This document shows, piece by piece, positions 55,364 through 63,999 of a stretch of 64,000 bases of DNA (positions are counted from its first letter, which is position 1; each line of letters opens with the position of its first letter). The notes under the pieces are model-generated. The model was not told the DNA's origin. It searched no databases and saw only the letters and a program-made list of their open reading frames with translations. The position numbers and the translations under genes are program-made. Source of the stretch: Paenibacillus dendritiformis (GTDB taxonomy: Bacteria > Bacillota > Bacilli > Paenibacillales > Paenibacillaceae); contig NZ_OX216966.1 in NCBI RefSeq assembly GCF_945605565.1, positions 3,650,001 through 3,714,000 of the forward strand. The letters are read 5' to 3'.

Positions 55364-57928
55364 ATGATGAAAGAGACGAGGCGAACCGTGGAAAATCAAC
55401 AAGATCAACAAGTATTAAAGTCTGTGGGACAATTTTTCTATGGAGAGAATTTGGACGAACCGGCTTTTGTCAGCGGGCGTGGGATGAATGGGTTTAAGAT
55501 CGATCCTGGCCAGTTGGAAGGAGCCGATTTGAAAAAGAAAGTAAAATCAGCCCGATGGATTGCCGATTTTACACCAAAGCAAACGGGCCTATATCAATTT
55601 ATAACCAGCTCAAATCCGTATACACATATCTTTGTGGACGGACAAGAAGTAAAAGATAATGAAGTAACATTGACAGAAGGCGAGCATTATACATTTGTTA
55701 TCCTCTATTTTGGGAACCCGGACGTAAAGCAAGAAGACTTGCTTCAATTAGAAGTGAAATATACATGCAACCGGCAAGAAACCGAAGAGATCGCAGCAGA
55801 GGACTTCTCCATTCCCAGAGAAATTTCCTTCGATAGTCTCCCCGTGGGCATTGTACCTCGAGCGGAAGGGAATGAAGAAAAGCTTATAGATACGGATAAG
55901 GATGGAATTTATGATGAATGGGAAATAAACGGATATACAGTAATTAATAATGTGGCTGTACCATGGAATGAGAAATATGCCGCTCAAGGATACAAAAAAT
56001 ATGTGTCCAATCCGAACGAATCCCATACGGCAGGGGACCCCTACACTGATTTGGAAAAAGCCAGCGGAAGAATAGATCGCAATATACACAAAGTGGCTTG
56101 GGATCCGCTTGTTGCAGCGTATCCAAGTATCACGGTGGGGATGGAAAGGCTAATTCTGTCCGATAATAAAGAATTTAGTTCATCGTCAGGAAAGAGTGTC
56201 AGCCGGGAGACATCTTCCAGCTCCAGTGCCTCCAATACGGAAGGAATTGATGTTAGCGCGGGTTTTTCTCTCTTGCAAGGGTTCTCAGGATCCGTTACCG
56301 GCAGTTATTCGCATACGTCTACGCATACGGTTAACTCTGCACAGACTTCAGGACAGGACTGGTCCACACACTTAGGTTTACACGCTGCGCAGACAGCCTA
56401 TGTAAATGCCAATATCCGCTATTACAATACCGGAACAGCCCCTGTGTATAAATTTCTTCCCACCACAAACTTAGTATTAGGGAAAGAGACGATTGCTACC
56501 ATCACAGGAGAAAAGAATCAGGAAGCTTTCAGCTTGGCTCCGAGTCAGGCCTACCCTAAAAGACATTTACATGGTATTGCCTTAAATACGTTAGATCAGT
56601 TCAGCTCCACTCCTATTTCCATGAATATCAATCAAGTGGACAGGTTAGAAAATGGAGAGAAATTGAAATTGGAAACGACCCAATTTCAAGGAGCATTTGC
56701 AAGAAGAGATCCATCAGGAAGACAAGTCGTTACAGAGGAAAACGAGTGGGCCAATTATATCCCGCAAATTGAGCGCGTGACAACCGGAATCCTGATAGAT
56801 ATTACAGGCGGACCGATGATAGAGCGCCGTATTGCGGCAAAAGACCCTGATAATCCCAATGACCTTACACCGGAGCTTACATTGGGCCAAGCGTTGGAAA
56901 AAGCGATAGGGGCTTACGAAGAAAAGGATAGATGGTATTTTGACCGTGCGGATAACACGCATATTCTGAGTCCGAACCTGGTCCATTTTATTTATAATCG
57001 CAGAACGGAAAAAAAGATTAAAAAGGAACTGGAAGGGAACAAGAATATAAAAAATTTCTACGATATGACAATCCGGCCGGGGATGAATATTCACATCAGT
57101 GTCCCGCTAGTATGGGATGATTTCAAGGATGAAGAGGGAGACTGGAAGGGGGGTTCATATGACCCGACGAATGGGTTGAATAACGGCAGATGTTACAAGA
57201 TAGATCCGAACAGAGAAGTGTACAAGGAAGGGATTGTTTTAAAAGCCAATTCAAAATATCTAGTTATCATGGATATGAAAGGAAATGGCGCGGGTAAGGC
57301 TACTATTGAGTTCGGTGGAACAACAAATGAATTCGATATTCCTAACGGATATCGCAGACAAAAGGTAATGGTTGAAGTATTTGATTTTCCAGCCGACTTT
57401 AATAAATTAAAAATTTCGACAAATAGTACGGGAAGCGCTTACTTGGATAATTTTTCAATTGTAAAGGTAGGAAATGCATGGGACAAACTGAAAGAGGAAA
57501 ATGAAGATTATTCTAAAAAGGTTGCGGGGCGAACTTTTTCCTTTAAGTCCTTGAATCCAGAAAGATATATGACTAGCTTTGCAGGTGAAGCCATTATGGC
57601 AAATTCAACAACAATGTTTGATCAGAAATTCAGGTTAGAATACCGGAGGCCTAGGGGAGCATTCTACATTCTTAGTTCTTCCAATAAAGTCTTGACATGG
57701 GATAGAGGGAGCCAAAAATTGATTTTTGCAGACAATACATCTGTGCTAAGCCAGCTTTGGTTCTTTCAAAAATCCGGAAGCAAAGGCTATAACATCGTAA
57801 GCGCTGCAGATAGAAGTAAAGTGCTGGAATACGGCCTTGAAGCCGTAAATAATACAATCCCGATTCGAATCGCGACATTAGATGAAGCAAAAAACAACCA
57901 ATATTTTACGATATCCCCTCCATTTTAA
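55364..57928 (+). CDS. Binary-toxin translocation (B) component, C2II/Vip1/Plx2B-like, copy 1
   Basis: An 854-aa protein. Residues about 20-140 form a PA14 domain. A Ca-binding DTDKDGIYDEWE (176-187) opens the protective-antigen core, with the Ser-rich pore loop at about 270-345 and conserved RYYNTGTAPVYKF and LNTLDQFSSTPI blocks. The usual receptor domain is replaced by a beta-sandwich (about 590-710, ending LDNFSIVKVG) and a C-terminal trefoil (720-854). There is no signal peptide, as in C2II. Proteolytic loss of the PA14 part should allow heptamer formation and A-component entry. AAGGAAGG precedes two adjacent ATGs. Confidence 0.9.
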   Translation: MMKETRRTVENQQDQQVLKSVGQFFYGENLDEPAFVSGRGMNGFKIDPGQLEGADLKKKVKSARWIADFTPKQTGLYQFITSSNPYTHIFVDGQEVKDNEVTLTEGEHYTFVILYFGNPDVKQEDLLQLEVKYTCNRQETEEIAAEDFSIPREISFDSLPVGIVPRAEGNEEKLIDTDKDGIYDEWEINGYTVINNVAVPWNEKYAAQGYKKYVSNPNESHTAGDPYTDLEKASGRIDRNIHKVAWDPLVAAYPSITVGMERLILSDNKEFSSSSGKSVSRETSSSSSASNTEGIDVSAGFSLLQGFSGSVTGSYSHTSTHTVNSAQTSGQDWSTHLGLHAAQTAYVNANIRYYNTGTAPVYKFLPTTNLVLGKETIATITGEKNQEAFSLAPSQAYPKRHLHGIALNTLDQFSSTPISMNINQVDRLENGEKLKLETTQFQGAFARRDPSGRQVVTEENEWANYIPQIERVTTGILIDITGGPMIERRIAAKDPDNPNDLTPELTLGQALEKAIGAYEEKDRWYFDRADNTHILSPNLVHFIYNRRTEKKIKKELEGNKNIKNFYDMTIRPGMNIHISVPLVWDDFKDEEGDWKGGSYDPTNGLNNGRCYKIDPNREVYKEGIVLKANSKYLVIMDMKGNGAGKATIEFGGTTNEFDIPNGYRRQKVMVEVFDFPADFNKLKISTNSTGSAYLDNFSIVKVGNAWDKLKEENEDYSKKVAGRTFSFKSLNPERYMTSFAGEAIMANSTTMFDQKFRLEYRRPRGAFYILSSSNKVLTWDRGSQKLIFADNTSVLSQLWFFQKSGSKGYNIVSAADRSKVLEYGLEAVNNTIPIRIATLDEAKNNQYFTISPPF

Positions 57929-57984
57929 TAAATGAAGCTATAACTCGAAATGAATAAGAAGTTCTACAGAAGGAGAGAAGAACA

Positions 57985-60537
57985 ATGGAAATAACAAGCC
58001 GAATCGAGGAAAATCAACAAACACTAAAATCGGTGGGTCAATTTTTCTATGGAGAGAATTTGGATGAACCGGCTTTTGTCATCGGAAGTGGAATGAATGG
58101 ATTTAAGGTAGATCCCAGCCAATTAAAAGGAGTCGATTTGAAAAAGAAAGTGAAATCAGCCCGATGGATTGCCGATTTTACTCCAAAGCAAACCGGTCTC
58201 TATCAATTTATAACCAGTTCAAATCCATATACACATATCTTTGTGGATGGAAAAGAAGTAAAGGATACGGAAGTAATACTGGAAGAAGGAGAACAGTATA
58301 CATTTGTTATCCTCTATTTTGGCAACCCGGATGTCAAGGAAGAAGACTTGTTTCAATTCGAAGTGAAATATACATGTAACCAGCAAGAAACTCAAGCGAT
58401 TGAAGCAGAAGACTTCTCCATTCCTAGACAGGTTTCTTTTGAATATCTCCCTGGAGGCATTGACAACACAGAAGATGAAGAGCCTCTTTTAGATACAGAT
58501 AATGACGGAATTTATGATGAGTGGGAAATAAACGGATATACCGTAATTAATCATTTAGTTGTACCTTGGGATGAAAAATATGCCGCGCAAGGATACAAAA
58601 AATATGTGTCCAATCCGAATGAATCCCATACGGCAGGAGATCCCTACTCTGACCTGGAAAAAGCCAGCGGAAGTATAGATCGGAATATAAAAAAAGTAGC
58701 TTGGGATCCGCTTATTGCAGCATATCCAAGTATTACGGTGGGGATGGAAAGGCTAATTCTTTCCGATAATAAAGAACTTAGTTCATCATCGGGAAAAAGA
58801 ATCAGCCGGGAGACGTCTTCCAGCTCCAGTGCTTCCAATACGGAAGGAATTGATGTGAGTGCAGGTTTTTCTCTCTTTGAAGGGTTTTCAGGGTCCGTTA
58901 CCGGCCATTATTCGCATACGTCTACGCATACGGTTAACTCTGCACAGACTTCAGGACAGGACTGGTCCGAACAATTAGGTTTAAACTCTGCGCAGGCAGC
59001 CTATGTGAATGCGAATATTCGCTATTACAATACAGGAACAGCTCCTGTGTATAAATTCATCCCCACCACAAATTTAGTGTTAGGGAAAGAGACGATTGCC
59101 ACCATCACGGGGCAAATGAATCAGGAAGCCTTCAGCTTGCCTCCAGATCAAACGTATCCTAGAAGACATTTACATGCGGTAGCCTTGAATACGTTAGATC
59201 AATTCAGTTCTACCCCTATTTCTATGAATATCAATCTAGTGGATAGATTGGAAAATGGGGAAAAATTAAAGTTGGAAACGACCCAATTTCAAGGGGCGTT
59301 TGCAAAAAGAGACCCTGCAGGAGGACAAGTAGTCATCGAAGAGAATGAGTGGGCGAATTATATCCCGCAAATCGAAAGTGTAACAACCGGAATTCTGATT
59401 GATATTAAGGGCGGACCCATGATGGAGCGCCGTATAGCAGCAAAAGATCCTGATAATCCAAATGACCTTACACCGGAGCTTACGCTCGGCCGAGCACTGG
59501 AAAAAGCGGTAGGGGCCTATAAAGACGGAGAAAATTGGTACTTTAAAGATGAGTATACAGATGAAGCACATATGCTGAGTCCGAACCTGGTACATTTTAT
59601 CTATGATCGAAGAACAGAAAGAAAGATCAAAAAAGAACTCGAAGGGAATAAAAATATAAAAACGATTTACGATATGACAATCCGGCCTGGAATGAATATT
59701 CAAATCAGTGTCCCTGTAGTATGGGATGATTTCAAAATTAACAATGGAAACTGGGACGGAGGTTCATACGACCAAACGAATGGCTTGCAAAATGGCAGAT
59801 GTTACAAGATAGATCCGAATAAAAATGTGACCTACGATCTAGATGATATTACATTAGAAGCAAACTCTAAATATCTTATTAGCATGGATGTTAAAGGAAA
59901 CGGTACGGGTAAGGCCACTGTTGAATTTGGCGGAACAACACGTGATTTCAATATTTCTAACGGATACAAAAGGCAAAAGATGATGTTTGAAATATTCGAA
60001 TTTCCAGATGATTTTGGAAGCCTCACTATTTCAACGAATAGTACGGTATATATTGATAATTTTTCAATTGTAAAAATAGGAAATGCATGGGATAAATTGA
60101 AAGAGGAAAACAAAGAGTTCTCCAAAATCAATGATCAAAAGGATTTTTATTTTGCATCTACCGATTTAACACAATATATTACCAATTATAAGGATGAAGC
60201 ATTTATAAAAAAGTGGGATGTTAATTCAAAACAAGAATTTAAGCTGGTCTATCATGTGTATAGGGGAGCCTTTTACATTTATGACATACCGGCCAAGAAA
60301 GTTCTGACATGGGACAGAAGAAATCAGAAATTAATATTTATGAATGATTTGGGTGTACGATATCAGCTTTGGTTTTTTCAAAAATCAGGAAACAAAGGAT
60401 ATAACATTGTAAGCGCCGCAGATAGAAGTAAAGTGTTGGCTTACGACATTGAAAAACCAGATCTAACACCACTTCAAATTACGACATTAGACGAAGCAAA
60501 AGCGAATCAATATTTTGTGTTATCGCCCGTAAAATAA
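57985..60537 (+). CDS. Binary-toxin translocation (B) component, C2II/Vip1/Plx2B-like, copy 2
   Basis: An 850-aa paralogue of the preceding protein with the same domain order: PA14 (about 15-135), Ca-binding DTDNDGIYDEWE (about 172-183), Ser-rich pore loop, PA core, beta-sandwich and trefoil. The core is very similar, while the C-terminal 130 residues, expected to bind the receptor, diverge most. GGAGAG precedes the ATG and there is no signal peptide. Two B proteins before two A proteins could form two toxins or exchange partners. Confidence 0.9.
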   Translation: MEITSRIEENQQTLKSVGQFFYGENLDEPAFVIGSGMNGFKVDPSQLKGVDLKKKVKSARWIADFTPKQTGLYQFITSSNPYTHIFVDGKEVKDTEVILEEGEQYTFVILYFGNPDVKEEDLFQFEVKYTCNQQETQAIEAEDFSIPRQVSFEYLPGGIDNTEDEEPLLDTDNDGIYDEWEINGYTVINHLVVPWDEKYAAQGYKKYVSNPNESHTAGDPYSDLEKASGSIDRNIKKVAWDPLIAAYPSITVGMERLILSDNKELSSSSGKRISRETSSSSSASNTEGIDVSAGFSLFEGFSGSVTGHYSHTSTHTVNSAQTSGQDWSEQLGLNSAQAAYVNANIRYYNTGTAPVYKFIPTTNLVLGKETIATITGQMNQEAFSLPPDQTYPRRHLHAVALNTLDQFSSTPISMNINLVDRLENGEKLKLETTQFQGAFAKRDPAGGQVVIEENEWANYIPQIESVTTGILIDIKGGPMMERRIAAKDPDNPNDLTPELTLGRALEKAVGAYKDGENWYFKDEYTDEAHMLSPNLVHFIYDRRTERKIKKELEGNKNIKTIYDMTIRPGMNIQISVPVVWDDFKINNGNWDGGSYDQTNGLQNGRCYKIDPNKNVTYDLDDITLEANSKYLISMDVKGNGTGKATVEFGGTTRDFNISNGYKRQKMMFEIFEFPDDFGSLTISTNSTVYIDNFSIVKIGNAWDKLKEENKEFSKINDQKDFYFASTDLTQYITNYKDEAFIKKWDVNSKQEFKLVYHVYRGAFYIYDIPAKKVLTWDRRNQKLIFMNDLGVRYQLWFFQKSGNKGYNIVSAADRSKVLAYDIEKPDLTPLQITTLDEAKANQYFVLSPVK

Positions 60538-60583
60538 TATGTAGCACCTAGGGAATATATCTAAAGATCGCAATTGGTTTTCC

Positions 60584-60617
60584 TGGACAAACCTTGCCTT
60601 TTCTGGCGGGTTTGTCC
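60584..60617 (+). other. Hairpin between B and A component genes
   Basis: GGACAAACC pairs with GGGTTTGTCC around a 15-base loop. No U-tract follows, so it may be an RNA-stability or processing element that sets B:A ratios rather than a terminator. Confidence 0.5.
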
Positions 60618-60679
60618 CCCCATAATATAGGTGCAGATATCAGGTAACTTTAATAAAACAAGATATGGTGGAATGAGTG

Positions 60680-61924
60680 ATGGATAAAAAACCTCTGAAT
60701 TTCAAGAAAGATGAACGTAAAGCCGAAGCATGGAGTAAAAAGCGTTATTCGGCTTGGGTAAAAGCACTGCCAGATAATCGTAAAAAAGCAATCGAAGACT
60801 TTAAAAGAAAATCAATGGAAATTAATAGTAGTTTGAATGAAGTTCGTGGAAATATTGATGAACTAACTGATGAACAATTAAGAAATCAAATAAAAGAAAT
60901 GAACATCATTATTAAACAACCCGTTAATCTACTAAAGGAAAGACAAATCATATATACCCATTTTGATCCCAAAGATTTAGGTTATTCCAATGAATTGCAA
61001 ATGTTGGTTGGAAGCGAGAGCAGACAGTTAGATCGCGGGAAAATTAAAACTGTCGTAAATGAGTATAAATATGGCAACTTGACCGATTTAAAAACAGGAA
61101 ATTTAACACTTTCCGGGGGAGAAACAGGACAATACTATGTAGCGGAGTTAGAGCTGCCGAAAGGAACCTATGTAGGCCACTTTGAAGATGGACAAACGGT
61201 ATTGCCAACAGATTATGCGATAGAAATCACGAATAACATGTTCAGTAAACCGAAGGTTATTAGAGAAAATGGAAAAGAACTAATTAAAGTAAATGCAAGA
61301 TTAATCAAAAAAGAGAAGATTGAAAACAAAATACGAGTTACGGAAACTAACTTGACTAAATTATTCAAGAATGGTTCTTTTGTTGTCAAATTAGATATTG
61401 GTGGGGGATTTGAATCCTATGCAATAGATCATGCGAAAGAAGCCATTTCTACTTTAATCAAACAATTACCATCAAAGTTATTAAATGATGCTATTGATTA
61501 TTTAGATTCCATAACATTTACGGATTTGAAACTTAATAATAATGAGGGAACATTAGGTTATCATGATTCGATGAATGTGTTTGTAAGAGTGAAACACGAA
61601 ATATTGATTCAAAAATTAGATCCAATTGTTAATCAGTCTGCCGTGTTATTACACGAAATGGGCCATGTAGTGGATTCAATGTTATTAAATGATACTTCAA
61701 AAAATAGAAAATTTATTGATATTTATAATGAAGAAAAAGATAAACTGACGAGCTTAGTGACACACAACAATTATGGCAAGGAAGACTCGGTAGAATTTTT
61801 TGCGGAAATATTCAAAGCAATGTACTCCACAGATCCGAAACAACAAGATGCTGTTAAAAAAGAAGCACCTAATGCTGTTGCTTATATAAAAACTAAAATA
61901 AAGGAATATATAGAGGATAATTAA
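60680..61924 (+). CDS. Toxin A component: Vip2-like N-domain plus anthrax-lethal-factor-type zinc protease
   Basis: A 414-aa protein without signal peptide. Residues 1 to about 212 resemble the N-terminal domain of Vip2-type ADP-ribosyltransferases (AEAWSKKRYSAWVKALPDNR, ending LIKVNARLI) but lack the STS and ExE catalytic pattern. This domain probably docks to the B component. Residues about 225-414 match lethal factor's catalytic domain: HEMGH at 325-329, Y365 and E372, equivalent to LF H686-H690, Y728 and E735, and KFIDIYNEEKDKLTS. LF cleaves MAP kinase kinases; the target here is unknown. ATG 60680 is chosen over GTG 60677. Confidence 0.88.
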   Translation: MDKKPLNFKKDERKAEAWSKKRYSAWVKALPDNRKKAIEDFKRKSMEINSSLNEVRGNIDELTDEQLRNQIKEMNIIIKQPVNLLKERQIIYTHFDPKDLGYSNELQMLVGSESRQLDRGKIKTVVNEYKYGNLTDLKTGNLTLSGGETGQYYVAELELPKGTYVGHFEDGQTVLPTDYAIEITNNMFSKPKVIRENGKELIKVNARLIKKEKIENKIRVTETNLTKLFKNGSFVVKLDIGGGFESYAIDHAKEAISTLIKQLPSKLLNDAIDYLDSITFTDLKLNNNEGTLGYHDSMNVFVRVKHEILIQKLDPIVNQSAVLLHEMGHVVDSMLLNDTSKNRKFIDIYNEEKDKLTSLVTHNNYGKEDSVEFFAEIFKAMYSTDPKQQDAVKKEAPNAVAYIKTKIKEYIEDN

Positions 61925-61999
61925 GTAAAATAACAAGCAAATTTGAGTTCGAAAATGTTTCCTGCCAAAATGCTGTGTAGGGAGTAGGTGAGTCGCAAT

Positions 62000-62611
62000 A
62001 TGATAGATTTTCGTATTGACACAGTAAAAGCAAAAAAATGGGGAGAGAAAAAATATTCCCGCTGGAAATCCGCATTAACGGAGAATGAAAAAAGACAAAT
62101 TACGGACTATACCAAAAACGCCAATCCTATAAACAGTTATCTTAGAGAAAATAACGGCAACTTAGGGGCCAATCCTAATATGGACGAGAAAATTGAATTA
62201 TTGGACAAAGCATTATATAAGTCAAAATTAAATGATACCATAACCGTATATCGTGGGACGGACGGAATCATTTTCGGAGAAGAATTCCAGACCACTTTAA
62301 TGAAGGGGAATAAAGTTAATGAGGAGGTGGCCAGGAAGATCAAAGGACAATTCGAAGGCACTATGTTATTGGAGCGGGGCTACTTAAGCACATCAATCGT
62401 TCTTGGGAACAATTTTCTGGCAAGAAACGTTCTTATAGAACTAAAGGTTCCTAAAGGAGAGAGTGCCGGGTATGTAGATCCAATTAGCTATTTTCCTGGC
62501 CAACTTGAGATGTTATTGCCCAGGAATACTCAATATTATATTGATAATATAAGGACGATTGTTAATGGCGGATCACAAAGATTAAAAGTTGAAGCTAGAA
62601 TCATAAGATAG
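62000..62611 (+). CDS. C3-like ADP-ribosyltransferase A component (Plx2A-like)
   Basis: A 203-aa single-domain ADP-ribosyltransferase. Catalytic residues are R85 (TVYRGTDG), S130-T131-S132 (GYLSTSIV) and Q168-x-E170 (YFPGQLEMLLPRN). Q rather than E two residues before the catalytic Glu is the mark of C3 enzymes, which modify Asn41 of Rho GTPases. The N-terminal helices (KKWGEKKYSRWKSALTENEK) parallel the N-domain of the protease A component, so both may use the same B docking surface. ATG 62000 with a TAGGTGAG site. No signal peptide. It ends the toxin operon. Confidence 0.87.
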   Translation: MIDFRIDTVKAKKWGEKKYSRWKSALTENEKRQITDYTKNANPINSYLRENNGNLGANPNMDEKIELLDKALYKSKLNDTITVYRGTDGIIFGEEFQTTLMKGNKVNEEVARKIKGQFEGTMLLERGYLSTSIVLGNNFLARNVLIELKVPKGESAGYVDPISYFPGQLEMLLPRNTQYYIDNIRTIVNGGSQRLKVEARIIR

Positions 62612-62648
62612 AATCTTTGGCTTTGAGACATCGGAAGATGAGAATGAT

Positions 62649-62676
62649 GAAGCCGGCTGCTGATGCAGTCGGCTTC
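62649..62676. terminator. Bidirectional terminator hairpin
   Basis: GAAGCCGGCTG pairs with CAGTCGGCTTC around CTGATG, between the convergent toxin and holin genes. Neither tail is strongly U-rich. Confidence 0.6.
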
Positions 62677-62689
62677 CGTCTCTATATTG

Positions 62690-62929
62690 TTATTTCCTTA
62701 AGGCGCTTTTCCCTGTACTGTACAATCCGCAAGAGGTGAGGCCACAGACAATTCCATACATGACGCCCATTTTCAAATCGCCTGGAGCGAGATATATAAC
62801 GCCTGCCGCGATACCAAGGATAATGGACAGTACCGGGGCCAGACGACTCGAAAGGCCGAGCCCTTTTGCTATTTCCACTAATCCGACAATGACGGCCACG
62901 ATCATAACCTCAGTGATCTCCATATTCAT
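62690..62929 (-). CDS. Phage-type holin
   Basis: A 79-aa protein with two or three hydrophobic helices (about 5-22, 28-46 and 50-70) and a basic C-terminus, as in small phage holins of Bacillota. AGGAGG precedes the ATG. It follows an amidase gene by 18 bp on the same strand, giving a lysis cassette. The order amidase then holin and convergence on toxin genes suggest either a prophage scrap or a dedicated toxin-release device. Confidence 0.78.
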   Translation of the reverse strand: MNMEITEVMIVAVIVGLVEIAKGLGLSSRLAPVLSIILGIAAGVIYLAPGDLKMGVMYGIVCGLTSCGLYSTGKSALRK

Positions 62930-62947
62930 CTCTTCCTCCTCTCCGGT

Positions 62948-63703
62948 TTACGCATCTCTCAGTTCATAGCTCCACCCGTGTTCTTGGAACCATGTCTCCG
63001 CACGCGCCAAATTTTCGCCGCTTAACGTTCCTGTAACCGCATAAGACGTGCCATTATTTAAAAACTGAATCTGTGCCCAAAATCTCTTCTCCAGGAACAT
63101 CTGAGAGAGCTCATGAATAGCGGCTATACTCAATCCGCCTGTAACGATTTTCTTTTTGCCAGAGGATTCAGGCGCTTCTCGGCCAGTTACTGTCTCCACG
63201 ATTGCAGACATGACATTTTCTTTCTTATTCAAAAGTCTCCGCATATCGTCAGGATTCGTGATAAAAGCCAGCTCTATTAATATGGCCGGGGCGTTCGTGG
63301 AATTAAGCACCCGAAGCTCTTTCCGTTCCTTAGCTCCTCTGTCCCTAATTCCAACGGCCTCAGAGATTGCCCGGCTAACGCTTGCGGACAAGGCTTGTTG
63401 ATCGTAATAAAGAACTTCTACCCCTGTAGCCGTTGATGCGGCCGCGTTAAGATGCAAGGAAATGTCTAATCTTCCATCTTTATCGTAGCTGTTACAATTG
63501 CGGACGATGTTGGCCAGGTTCTCATTCTGCGTTTTCCCCATGTCATCCGTAGTGCAGGCAACAGCTTGTCCCGCTTGCGTGAAGGCATCTATGAGCATGG
63601 CTGCAAATTCTCTGGCGACTTCATGTTCCTTGTAGCCGCATCCGGTTGCGCCCGGAACAAATGCGTTGTGCCCCGCATGGACGGTAATCATTTTATATCC
63701 CAT
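62948..63703 (-). CDS. N-acetylmuramoyl-L-alanine amidase (Amidase_3)
   Basis: A 251-aa cell-wall hydrolase. The catalytic domain (1 to about 175) starts MITVHAGHNAFVPGATGCGY with the first zinc His, has E42-type KEHEVAREFA, SLHLNAA with the second His and ILIELAFITNPDD with the catalytic Glu. A C-terminal SPOR-like region (about 215-251) may bind denuded glycan. No signal peptide, so export would need the holin. ATG 63703 follows AAGGGAGAG; the longer frame to 63754 is not supported. Confidence 0.88.
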   Translation of the reverse strand: MGYKMITVHAGHNAFVPGATGCGYKEHEVAREFAAMLIDAFTQAGQAVACTTDDMGKTQNENLANIVRNCNSYDKDGRLDISLHLNAAASTATGVEVLYYDQQALSASVSRAISEAVGIRDRGAKERKELRVLNSTNAPAILIELAFITNPDDMRRLLNKKENVMSAIVETVTGREAPESSGKKKIVTGGLSIAAIHELSQMFLEKRFWAQIQFLNNGTSYAVTGTLSGENLARAETWFQEHGWSYELRDA

Positions 63704-63819
63704 GTTTCTCTCTCCCTTTGTAACAATGTGTGATCTTTTGATGTCCTTTCTCATTGCAAATCTTCCTTGCAGTTACACCTAAAATATACCTTTCGAGATT
63801 CCCGAAGGATGAAATATAT

Positions 63820-63853
63820 TTTCGCCTATGAATGAAAATGTCTATGCTTTTTT
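63820..63853 (+). promoter_or_regulatory. Degenerate promoter-module copy D
   Basis: TTCGCCTATGAATGAAAATG followed by TCTATGCTTTTTTGG aligns with module A (TGAAAATATGT then TGCTTTTTT). At the -10 position stands CATGTA rather than TATACT, so it may be decayed. Confidence 0.35.
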
Positions 63854-63879
63854 GGGGAAAGCGAGAGGCATGTAAATGA

Positions 63880-63999
63880 AGTGGCAACCGCGCAGCCCTG
63901 TGGACAGCTTGGACAGAAGTGGGGGCAAGCTACAAGACCATTCGCTATTCAGGCAAAGAGCTGGATGCCACAGGACTGTTTTATAACGGATTCCGCTAA
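63880..63999 (+). pseudogene. Fragment of an Rhs/TccC-like insecticidal toxin gene
   Basis: A stop-bounded frame of 39 codons reads EVGASYKTIRYSGKELDATG followed by LFYNGFR and TAA. This is the end of the Rhs core of TccC-type proteins, where KxxRYSGKExDATGLYYYGxRYY normally continues. No start or ribosome site exists, so it is a gene scrap. More of it may lie past the window edge. Confidence 0.7.

Noticed and set aside
55364..62611. Signal peptides on the toxin components
   Set aside because: The N-termini are charged and hydrophilic; no hydrophobic core or cleavage site is visible.
46348..62611. A botulinum-type neurotoxin or NTNH gene in the orfX locus
   Set aside because: No protein of suitable length is present; the only HExxH protein is the LF-like A component.
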